NCBI GenBank assembly: GCA_964636385.1
Contig: CAZWSC010000014.1
Location: 1 to 9,004, forward strand
DNA: 9,004 nt
From: CAZWSC01 sp964636385
Lineage (GTDB): Bacteria > Eisenbacteria > RBG-16-71-46 > CAIMUX01
Reading direction: 5' to 3'
In this document: positions 1-6,649 of the stretch, one piece after another
Position numbering within the stretch: position 1 is the first letter of the stretch
Layout: the number at the start of each line of letters is the position of its first letter
Program-made: the position numbers and the translations under genes
The notes under the pieces: generated by a model
Seen by the model: only the letters and a program-made list of their open reading frames with translations
What the model was told of the DNA's origin: nothing
The model's database searches: none

Positions 1-61
1 AAGGCCCGGCCCCCCGGCCAAGGGGGGCGGCGGCCCCGGGCCTGGGGCGGGGGGTTCCCCC
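1..61. repeat. Extremely GC-rich low-complexity stretch with inverted repeats
   Basis: The first 61 bases are almost entirely G and C, with C6 (10-15), G6 (22-27), G6 (49-54) and C5 (57-61) runs. GGCCCGG at 3-9 is the reverse complement of CCGGGCC at 36-42, the C6 and G6 runs can pair inside that, and GGGGG-TT-CCCCC forms a second short palindrome at 50-61. In the leftward frame it encodes a Gly/Pro/Ala/Arg-rich tail (about residues 461-480) after the last predicted membrane helix of the glycosyltransferase. It may be a disordered tail, a structured RNA element near the gene end, or a stretch prone to sequencing or assembly error. Confidence 0.5.
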
Positions 62-1441
62 GGCGCCTGAAATCCATGCCCCTGCCAGGGTCGCCAGGAG
101 AGGAATCGCGGGCTGACGGACGGCTGCCGATGCGGTGCCCAGCACCGACCCTGCCCCCACGGCGAGCAGACCGTAGAGAATAACTCGTGCTGATCCCGTC
201 CGGCGCCGGGCCACGAATCCTGCAGCCGCCAAGGCGAGAATAACAGCGAAGCTGTAGTCCACGTAGCCGAAGAGAGGCACATGCCTTCGGGTCAGGAACG
301 ACGGCGAGAGCTCGTCCGGAACCGGGAATGCGCCCACAGTTGCCGCTGCCTTGCTGAGCAGCACGCCAACCGTTGCTGCCGGACTCCCGAACACCATGGC
401 CGACCCGCGCGAGGCATAGAATCGATACAGATCGTAAGGAGTGCCTCTACTCTGAAGCCGCTCCCAGGCCCTCTCCTCTATCTGACCCCGCGTCTCCCAG
501 GAGGGAGGGGTGAGCGCTCTCTGGGTTCCACCTGTGGCGGGATCGTATCCACGGGACAGGGAGAGGCCTCCTCCCCAGCCCAGGACTGGCCCTCCTCCAG
601 GGAGGCCTGTGTGACGGGCAAGAGTCACACTCACCGCGATAAGCATGACGGCAGCAGGGAGAAGTAGCCGAACCCACCTGTTTGCTGTTCTGCCGTATCT
701 GCCTGCCGGAGGATCAGGCAGTCTCACCTCATCCAGACTCGTGCCGGGCTTCGAGGCCGGCCTGATCCCCAATCCGATGCGCAGCAGCAGAAGGAACAGA
801 AACGGCAGGGGCATGAGGAAGAAACCGAGGGTTGCTGCGGCCGTGAAAGCTGCAGCGCCGGTCCACGCATGCCCGATGCCATCGCGTTCCAGATCCCAGG
901 CCCACAGCGCAGCGACAAACAGGAATGTTGCGGGGACTACAGGCGAAAACCGTGCGGCAAAAGACGCCCCTGCCGGATCCAGGCCATACAGGGCACCCGC
1001 AGCAAGGCCCGCCCAGTTCCCCCAGCGTCTGCGTATCCAGAGAAAGAGCAGGAGCGCGGTCAAGGCTTCAATGGCGCACTGGGCGCGGGCCAGCGCACGG
1101 GTCCCTTCCGAGAGGAGACCCGGCACCAGGGAGGCGATTCGCGGGTAGAGGATGGAACCACGGGGCAGTTCGTCAGCCGGCCGCGCGCCGGTTACGATCT
1201 CGAAAGCCCGGGACTGATAGGCCGCATCCTCCAGGACAGGGTGCATGATCATCGGGCTCGAGGTGATCGGAAGGGCTGCTGCGAGGCGAAGCGCCAGGAC
1301 CAGCGCCGTCACACCAACGGCAAGCCAGAATCCCGGCAGGTTGCCGGATCCCCGTCGAACAGGCTTCGGCTTGCGCGACCCGCCCGCCCCGGCCTTCCCA
1401 CCGTGGCCTTCATGCCCAAGCCTCTCAGAACTCCGGCTCAT
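1..1441 (-). CDS. GT39-like integral-membrane glycosyltransferase, partial (3' end outside window)
   Basis: An open frame of 480 codons begins at ATG 1441 and is still open at base 1, so the C-terminus is missing or lies just outside. No other ATG, GTG or TTG lies between this start and an in-frame stop upstream of it, near 1507, which supports the start. The protein has a basic, Gly-rich N-terminus (residues 1-35), a first hydrophobic helix (about 38-60) and then the acidic loop HPVLEDAAY (67-75) followed by a G-x5-8-YP stretch. Several hydrophobic segments follow (about 123-135, 145-185, 195-222, 258-275, 397-411, 418-436, 445-458). A periplasmic stretch around 285-385 ends in a pattern (LLSKAAATVGAFPVPDE, 361-377) reminiscent of the K-x-n-E/P segment of large bacterial PMT/ArnT-like proteins. 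The likely role is transfer of a sugar from a polyprenyl-phosphate donor on the outer membrane face; donor and acceptor are unknown. The usual acidic D-E pair reads E71-D72. Family assignment is by pattern, not by search. Confidence 0.75.
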   Translation of the reverse strand, partial: MSRSSERLGHEGHGGKAGAGGSRKPKPVRRGSGNLPGFWLAVGVTALVLALRLAAALPITSSPMIMHPVLEDAAYQSRAFEIVTGARPADELPRGSILYPRIASLVPGLLSEGTRALARAQCAIEALTALLLFLWIRRRWGNWAGLAAGALYGLDPAGASFAARFSPVVPATFLFVAALWAWDLERDGIGHAWTGAAAFTAAATLGFFLMPLPFLFLLLLRIGLGIRPASKPGTSLDEVRLPDPPAGRYGRTANRWVRLLLPAAVMLIAVSVTLARHTGLPGGGPVLGWGGGLSLSRGYDPATGGTQRALTPPSWETRGQIEERAWERLQSRGTPYDLYRFYASRGSAMVFGSPAATVGVLLSKAAATVGAFPVPDELSPSFLTRRHVPLFGYVDYSFAVILALAAAGFVARRRTGSARVILYGLLAVGAGSVLGTASAAVRQPAIPLLATLAGAWISGAGGTPRPRPGAAAPLGRGAGP

Positions 1442-1510
1442 TCTCTGTTCCCCCCCCCGGATCCGGCGGCCGGGATCGCCCGGCGCAGCGTATACTCTCC
1501 TGCAGATGCC
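1442..1510 (-). other. Short intergenic gap with G9 tract and small hairpin
   Basis: This 69-nt gap separates the TPR glycosyltransferase stop from the next start. Read leftward it contains an imperfect hairpin (GATC/CGG arms, plus-strand 1460-1466 and 1470-1477, one bulge, 3-nt loop) followed at once by nine consecutive G (plus-strand C run 1450-1458), then AACAGAGA and the ATG. There is no T-rich tract, so it does not look like an intrinsic terminator. There is no standard GGAGG ribosome-binding site either; the G run itself sits where one would be expected. I do not recognise a promoter. Confidence 0.5.
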
Positions 1511-3640
1511 TCAGAGGCTATCACAACCGCTGGCCCGGAACTCATCCGTTCCGCATCTGTCTTCCAGACCCTGGATCACGTGTGCAGTGATCTCTGCGTC
1601 AACCCCAGCCCGGCTGAGTGAATCAAACCATGAGCGGGCGAACCCGCATCCCCGGGCACGGACCAGCGCCTCCAGCCATGTATCGCCGGTCTGCAGGGAG
1701 GGATTCATCGAAAATGCGCGCCCGGCGAGACGAAGCGCCTCCTCCATGTCCCTTTCCGTAACCGCCAGGAACCAGGCCATGTCATTCAGGACCGCCGGGT
1801 TCCGCGGTGTCTCCGTGAGAACGCTCCGGTAGAGAGCCTCCGCGCTGTCCGGCGAACCTGCCTGCCAGACTGTATACGCCCAGACCCTCCTGTACTCCAG
1901 GTTGTCCGGGTGGCGCATGACCGCGCTGCGCCAGGCCTCGCGCGATTCCGCCCAGCGTTCCTGCATCGCCAGCGATGAAGCAAGGCCCACTGAATGCCTC
2001 GAGTCAGATATGCGGTCAAGTGAGATGGCCCGACGGAACAGGTGTTCCGCTTCCCCGGCACGCCCAAGCTCAAGGAGAATGTTGCCAAGCACTGTCAGGT
2101 ACTGTGGATCCCGCTCGCCGTGAGCTCTGATCCTTTCCAGAACCTCGAGTGCCTCCTCATGGTGGCCCGACCTGGCTAGTGCCGCCCCCAGGGCCCGGGC
2201 TGCGAGGGTGTACTCAGGCAGAAGAGCAACCGCCTTCCGGCCGGCTTCCATGGCCTCGGGAAGGCGGTCTGCCTCCGTGTAGGTCCTGGAGAGGTTGGAC
2301 CACATCTTTGCCGAACGGGGTGCTGCGGCGACTGCAGACGTGTAGAGGGAGAGTCCGTCCCGCCAGTCCTGGCTCCGCAGGAATGACCTCACTGACAGGA
2401 AGGCGACCCAGAGGATCGCCAGTGCCCACAGCGCAGTTCTCACCGGGCGCCCGGCTTGTGCCGTCACATGGGTGAAGGCCAGCGCGATCAGCCAGATCGC
2501 CCCGGCCGACGGAAGGTATGCCAGGCGCTCCGCCAGCACCGTTCCGAGCGGGAAGAGCAGATTGGATGTGAGGAGTCCGGTCCCGAGGATCCAGCCAATG
2601 CCCCATGTCCATGGCCAGGACCTGCGGCGGATCGCAGCCGCCAGCGCCAGCGTCGTCATTGCCAGGAGCAGCACGCCTGCAGCCGCCCATGCCCCGGAAG
2701 GTACGAGCTGCGGGTAGCTGAAGTCGGCGGACAGAGTCCAGGGGACGAACAGACGCCGGATCAGGATCCACTGGAATCCCATCGCATTGCCAACCCGGGT
2801 CCAGGGGTCTGCGTAGGCCAGCACGTTCTCCACCATGCCAACCCGCTCCAGCCCGAACAGGCTGCCGAGCACGCGGATCCTGAGGAGCATCACAGCGGCC
2901 AGAGCCATGGCCCAGCCGGCGCCTATCCATCGCCAGTCAGGAGGCTCTGATGCTCCCTCATCCGGCCTGCCGCCCGGGCGGGCGGCGTGATGACGCTTCC
3001 TGCCGGCGGTCTTCAGCCGGGCCATCCGCCGGGTTGCCTCTGCTGATGCCCAGGGCAGCGAGTGCAGCACAGGCAGAGCCATCAGCCCTGCTGCACTCTC
3101 CTTGGACAGCAGGGCAAGGGCGAAGGCAAGGGAGGAGAGGACTACCCGTGCAGTCACGTGACCTGATGTGCGCAGCGCCAGGGAGTAGGCGGCCATTGAC
3201 CAGAACGCAGCCCACAGTTCTGCGCGGCCGACAATGGAGGCGACAGCCTCGGAGTGCAGGGGGTGTACCGCGAATATGAAAGACGCTGCCAGGGCGGTTC
3301 CCCTGTGCCTCGGGAAGAGCCTGAGCAGGACACCTGTGAGCAGGATGGCGACGGCGGCGTTCAGCAGGAGATTGCCTGCGTGGAAGGCCCACGCCGCCCG
3401 CCCGAAGATCCTTGCGGTGAGCCAGTAGCTGAGTATCGTGACGGGCCGATAGAGGCCTGCTTCCGGCCAGCCCGGCCAGTAGGACGAATGTGCGGCAGCC
3501 CACGGTGTGGATTCCCAGACTGCCTTGTTATCGAGAATCACACCGGTATCGTCGAAGACGAACTCGCCCTGAAGAGACGGGAGGAACGGCACTGTCGCGG
3601 CCGCGGCCAGTATGAGCCAGATCCAGCGTGTACGGGTCAT
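1511..3640 (-). CDS. TMTC-like GT-C membrane glycosyltransferase with C-terminal TPR repeats
   Basis: This 709-residue protein has a signal-anchor-like first helix (about 5-22), then the luminal/periplasmic acidic motif FVFDDTGVILDN (27-38) and LYRPVTILSYWL (63-74). FHAGNLLLNAA (86-96), HPLHSEAVASIVGRAELWA (126-144) and LLSKESA (177-183) follow. The segment about 268-310 (NVLAYADPWTRVGNAMGF through LFVPWTLSADFSYP) and FPLGTVLAERLAYLPSAG (363-380) match the pattern of eukaryotic TMTC O-mannosyltransferases (DUF1736 region). Residues about 435-660 are soluble helical repeats read as TPRs, with hallmark stretches such as AEHLFRRAISLD and AEALYRSVLTETPRNPAVLND. The Asp30-Asp31 pair is the likely catalytic or metal-binding acidic site. 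A basic, probably cytoplasmic loop (201-237) is inserted between helices. ATG 3640 overlaps the previous stop as ATGA, so translation is probably coupled. It probably transfers a lipid-linked sugar to protein or glycan outside the cell, with the TPR part binding acceptor or partner. Substrate unknown. Confidence 0.85.
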   Translation of the reverse strand: MTRTRWIWLILAAAATVPFLPSLQGEFVFDDTGVILDNKAVWESTPWAAAHSSYWPGWPEAGLYRPVTILSYWLTARIFGRAAWAFHAGNLLLNAAVAILLTGVLLRLFPRHRGTALAASFIFAVHPLHSEAVASIVGRAELWAAFWSMAAYSLALRTSGHVTARVVLSSLAFALALLSKESAAGLMALPVLHSLPWASAEATRRMARLKTAGRKRHHAARPGGRPDEGASEPPDWRWIGAGWAMALAAVMLLRIRVLGSLFGLERVGMVENVLAYADPWTRVGNAMGFQWILIRRLFVPWTLSADFSYPQLVPSGAWAAAGVLLLAMTTLALAAAIRRRSWPWTWGIGWILGTGLLTSNLLFPLGTVLAERLAYLPSAGAIWLIALAFTHVTAQAGRPVRTALWALAILWVAFLSVRSFLRSQDWRDGLSLYTSAVAAAPRSAKMWSNLSRTYTEADRLPEAMEAGRKAVALLPEYTLAARALGAALARSGHHEEALEVLERIRAHGERDPQYLTVLGNILLELGRAGEAEHLFRRAISLDRISDSRHSVGLASSLAMQERWAESREAWRSAVMRHPDNLEYRRVWAYTVWQAGSPDSAEALYRSVLTETPRNPAVLNDMAWFLAVTERDMEEALRLAGRAFSMNPSLQTGDTWLEALVRARGCGFARSWFDSLSRAGVDAEITAHVIQGLEDRCGTDEFRASGCDSL

Positions 3641-5418
3641 CCGGCCACCTCGATTTCGGGTATGGAGTCGGCGGGGACCCAGGTCTCCGAAGGGACTCTG
3701 AGCAGCAACCTGAGGCCCGAGACCCAGTCCTGTCTGTATTCGAGACGAACCTGAACCGGGTTCAGGCCTGCGAGAGAGGCCACAACCAGGTTGGCCGGAA
3801 ATGCGATCTCGGCGGCGGAGACAAGGCTTCGGTCAGGCTGCGGCTCCTGCGGGTGACCGGGCCAGGGACGGTGGAGTCTCAAAGCGGCGGGATCCCCTCC
3901 CTCTGTCGAGCGCATCGCGAGGATCCAGACGGTGTCGATACCTTCCTTCTCCCACGCATTGCGGAGATCCACTGCCTTCTCCATCAGGGCCGGAGCCGAC
4001 TCTGTCGGGATGGGCGGCAGTCCGGCCGGGTTTTCGTCCAGGACTGGCGGAAACGCTCCTGACCAGGCCAGGCGACTCCACCAGGCCCCCTCAAGGGCAT
4101 AGTGTTCCACGGTCGGCCGGGTAAGACCGGAGAAGACAAGCGCATCCTTCGGACCAAGGTCCCGGCCGATCCACGCGGCAAGTGCGCGATCAGCTCCCTT
4201 GTGCCGGGGTGCGAAGGCAGTGAGAGAGATGAGCCCCGCAATCACCCAGAGAAGGCAGGCTGTGCGGCCGGTCCAGGCGGGTCGGATGAGGCTCCACCCG
4301 ATCGCCAGGAGGAGCAGGAACCCCGGGAGCGCGGGTGTGTCGGTGCGTCCCAGGACATAGGCAGGGGCAATGACTGCCGATATCAGAAGCAGCCCGACGG
4401 TCGGGACCAGGGAGAAGCTTAGAGCGCACAGAATGCCGTCTCGATGGAGATCTGTCCCGGGCATACCAGTGGACACAGGAGTGCATTTCCTCCCCGTTGG
4501 GTGTGTACGGACGAGGGTAATCATTGCCCGCCCCAACCCGAAGATTGCCAGAGGAATGATCAGCCAGAGCAGAGCCACCCAGATCCCCTTCAACCCAGCC
4601 AGGTGTATGGGGGGAGCCAGCCACCCAGCCGAACCGTTGATGAAGATGCCCCAGGAAAGCAATGGTGCCGTGAGGATTGGGCGGCCCTGATCCCACCACA
4701 CACGCATCCACTCGTTGTAGGCTGAGTGGACCGATGACTGCATCTGCAGGTTCATCAACCAGGGAATCGCACCCAGTGCGGAGGCGGCCAGGAGGTACAG
4801 ACCGATCCGGCGCGAACGCCCGGGACGGAGCACGGGCCCGATGATCACAAGCCAGCCCGCGGCTGTCACCAGCGCCCCCAGGTTGTGCGAGTAGATGAGC
4901 CCCATCGAGAGCGCCCAGAAGAGCGCAGCCATCCCCGCACCGGGCTTGCGGCGCAGGCGCAGGGAGCATGCCAGAAGCAGGGCTGCCAGCAACTGGACCA
5001 GTGCGTAACTGCGTGCCTGGCGTGAGTAGAACACCGCCACAACCGAAGCGGCAGCGAGCACGGCGCTCATCCACCCGACTCTCCGGGAGACAGCGCTTCC
5101 TGCCCAGAAGAGGGCCGCTGCCAGGGCCGTGCCGCTGGCGGCCGACAGCATCCGCAGGGCGAACTCCGACCTGCCGAAAAGGGCCAGGATCGGCTTCTGC
5201 ATCAGGTAGTAGAGGGGCGGTGCGTCATCCATCGAAAGCGCGTTGAGGATCTCCCTCAGCGATCCCCGGGTCAGGACCGAAGTGTACGCCTCGTCAACCC
5301 AGAGCCCCTCGCTCCCGAGTGCCCGGAAACGGAGCACGGCCGCTGCAGCCAGGATGGCCGGCAGAAGCACCCGGCCGGTCATCTCCGCCCACCCATGCCC
5401 TGACTGACGCGGGTTCAT
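3637..5418 (-). CDS. GT39/PMT-like integral-membrane glycosyltransferase with soluble C-terminal region
   Basis: The protein has 593 residues from ATG 5418, which overlaps the preceding methyltransferase stop as ATGA and has GGGAG nine bases upstream. An in-frame ATG seven codons earlier is less likely because it lies inside the previous gene. After a first helix (about 15-32) comes the diagnostic loop LWVDEAYTSVL (39-49), whose Asp42-Glu43 is the expected catalytic acidic pair of GT-C enzymes. DDAPPLYYLM (64-73), FGRSEFALRML (81-91) and YSRQARSYAL (131-140) follow, all typical of PMT-2/ArnT-like bacterial glycosyltransferases. About ten hydrophobic segments extend to residue 400, the last after a loop with LGRTDTPALPGFLLLL (356-371). 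Residues about 405-593 are hydrophilic and contain alternating strand/helix-like sequence; I do not recognise a domain there. The expected reaction is sugar transfer from polyprenyl phosphate at the outer face of the membrane. Acceptor and sugar cannot be read from sequence. Confidence 0.85.
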   Translation of the reverse strand: MNPRQSGHGWAEMTGRVLLPAILAAAAVLRFRALGSEGLWVDEAYTSVLTRGSLREILNALSMDDAPPLYYLMQKPILALFGRSEFALRMLSAASGTALAAALFWAGSAVSRRVGWMSAVLAAASVVAVFYSRQARSYALVQLLAALLLACSLRLRRKPGAGMAALFWALSMGLIYSHNLGALVTAAGWLVIIGPVLRPGRSRRIGLYLLAASALGAIPWLMNLQMQSSVHSAYNEWMRVWWDQGRPILTAPLLSWGIFINGSAGWLAPPIHLAGLKGIWVALLWLIIPLAIFGLGRAMITLVRTHPTGRKCTPVSTGMPGTDLHRDGILCALSFSLVPTVGLLLISAVIAPAYVLGRTDTPALPGFLLLLAIGWSLIRPAWTGRTACLLWVIAGLISLTAFAPRHKGADRALAAWIGRDLGPKDALVFSGLTRPTVEHYALEGAWWSRLAWSGAFPPVLDENPAGLPPIPTESAPALMEKAVDLRNAWEKEGIDTVWILAMRSTEGGDPAALRLHRPWPGHPQEPQPDRSLVSAAEIAFPANLVVASLAGLNPVQVRLEYRQDWVSGLRLLLRVPSETWVPADSIPEIEVAG

Positions 5419-6230
5419 ACCGCAGGGCTCCCGGGGCACGCCCTGTCCTCCTCAGGCCTGCGGGCAACCGCCAGGATGCTCAGCCCGAAGGGGAGGGACC
5501 CGGCCCGCAACCAGCGCCGCTCGACCTCGAGGATCAGGCCAAGGATTGTGTTCAGTAACGGATGCACGGCGGTCACGTCGCTGTCCTTCACCCGATCACT
5601 GCGACGCCGGCGGAGTAGGCGAACAGCGGCCAGTGCCGGGAAGAGGATCGTGTTCCAGTAGGTGATCCGATCCGGGACGAGCCCTGCCTCCCGAATGAGC
5701 CGATCCAGCTGCCCGCGCCTGTAGCGCCTCGCGGTATGGATCGCCATGTCGTGTGATGACCTCAGTGACTCGAATGCCGGAAGGTTCAGAACTACCGACC
5801 CACCCGGCTTCAGGCAGCGTCGGAACTCGCGCAACGCCTGGAGATCGCTCTCCACCCCCCTGTGGTACAGCACATCCAGTGACACGATGAGATCGAAGAT
5901 GTCTCCACGATAAGGGAGTGCCGTAACGGATCCCCGGCACAGCCGGTCCAGACCCCGGCCGGCGGCATGCCTGACCGCCAGTGGATGGAAGTCGATCCCG
6001 TACCTGTGGCCGAGGCCGTCCAGCATGGCGAGAGTCCCGCCGGTGCCGCACCCCGCATCCAGGATCCGCGCTGCATCGCTTCGCCCTGGATCTGCAGCAT
6101 CGCCCCCTGTACAAGCGTCATGCCGGCGGAGGGCTGCCACAGAGAGATCGCGGGCAAGGCGCCGCAGGCCGCGATACCACCAGAACCGCTCTTCCTGTTC
6201 GAACAGGGTCGTGTATTCGTTCGGTTCCAT
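5415..6230 (-). CDS. Class I SAM-dependent methyltransferase
   Basis: The protein has 271 residues. The N-terminal FEQEERFWWYRGLRRL (10-25) is a familiar opening in small methyltransferases found in glycan clusters. The SAM-binding motif I is ILDAGCGTGGTLAML (56-70), with the acidic end of strand 2 at YGIDFHP (77-83), FDLIVSLDVLYH (112-123) as motif II/IV and LKPGGSVVLNLPAF (140-153) as the post-motif. RRYRRGQLDRLIREAGL (168-184) fits the usual helix before the last strands. The C-terminal third has hydrophobic helices (about 190-206 and 224-236) and ends SLPFGLSILAVARRP, so the enzyme may be peripherally bound to the membrane. It starts 44 nt after the small membrane protein's stop, with a GAGG-containing stretch just upstream, and its TGA overlaps the next ATG. 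Likely a sugar- or lipid-tailoring O- or N-methyltransferase; the substrate is unknown. Confidence 0.85.
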   Translation of the reverse strand: MEPNEYTTLFEQEERFWWYRGLRRLARDLSVAALRRHDACTGGDAADPGRSDAARILDAGCGTGGTLAMLDGLGHRYGIDFHPLAVRHAAGRGLDRLCRGSVTALPYRGDIFDLIVSLDVLYHRGVESDLQALREFRRCLKPGGSVVLNLPAFESLRSSHDMAIHTARRYRRGQLDRLIREAGLVPDRITYWNTILFPALAAVRLLRRRRSDRVKDSDVTAVHPLLNTILGLILEVERRWLRAGSLPFGLSILAVARRPEEDRACPGSPAV

Positions 6231-6274
6231 GCAGCCTCAGGTTCCGCCGTCCGCTGCTCGACTCGGGCCTGGTC

Positions 6275-6649
6275 TCAGGAGCGGCCGACCAGTACGATGC
6301 CAAGGCAGATGATCAGGACCCCCGCCCAGCGCAGCATGCTGACCTGCTCCTTCAGGACGATTGCGGAGAAGAGCAGAACGAGGATGTACCCGATGGAGAG
6401 CATCGGGTAAGCCCAGGAGAGGCTGACGCGGGAGAGAGCCGCCAGCCAGAACAGGGCGCCCACACCGAAGAAGCCGAAGCCTCCCAGGATCCGCGGGCTT
6501 GACAGAATCATCCTGATGCCCTGCCCGAAGTTCGAGAGCCCGAGCTCGCCGATCTGGTTCCGGATCACGTCCATTCCCGACTTGAGCAGGAGCTCGGCTG
6601 TGACCGACATGAAGATGGCCACCAGGATCAGCAGAAAGGCATTCAGCAT
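6275..6649 (-). CDS. SMR/EamA-like four-helix membrane protein, possible lipid-linked sugar flippase subunit
   Basis: The protein has 124 residues and is almost entirely hydrophobic, with four predicted membrane segments (about 3-22, 54-72, 76-98, 106-121). The first helix carries AELLLKSGM (18-26), the position where ArnE/ArnF and other EamA-type half-transporters have a similar A-x-x-x-x-K-x-G pattern. LSWAYPMLSIGYILVLLFSA (77-96) and KEQVSMLRWAGVLIICLGIV (100-119) match the last two helices of that superfamily. Its size equals half of a full 10-helix EamA transporter, so it likely works as a dimer. Family members export small cations (SMR) or flip undecaprenyl-phosphate sugars (ArnE/F). 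Its place between sugar-modifying genes and GT-C transferases favours the flippase reading, which is inference. ATG 6649 overlaps the aminotransferase stop by 7 nt and has a strong ribosome-binding site at 6655-6661. Confidence 0.8.
   Translation of the reverse strand: MLNAFLLILVAIFMSVTAELLLKSGMDVIRNQIGELGLSNFGQGIRMILSSPRILGGFGFFGVGALFWLAALSRVSLSWAYPMLSIGYILVLLFSAIVLKEQVSMLRWAGVLIICLGIVLVGRS

Noticed and set aside
1459..1477. Hairpin as an intrinsic terminator between the TMTC-like and left-edge genes
   Set aside because: It is followed by G residues rather than a T tract in the leftward direction, and the stem is short and bulged.
869..1621. 250-codon plus-strand open frame, with other plus frames at 281-667, 645-1148 and 1245-1832
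   Set aside because: They lie opposite a continuous leftward frame of 480 codons with membrane helices and GT39-like pattern. Their translations are Arg/Pro/Ser-rich and without domains.
2214..2930. 238-codon minus-strand frame inside the TMTC-like gene, and a similar one at 2958-3503
   Set aside because: They are out-of-frame shadows of the 709-residue gene, Arg/Gly/Pro-rich, with no start site or motif of their own.
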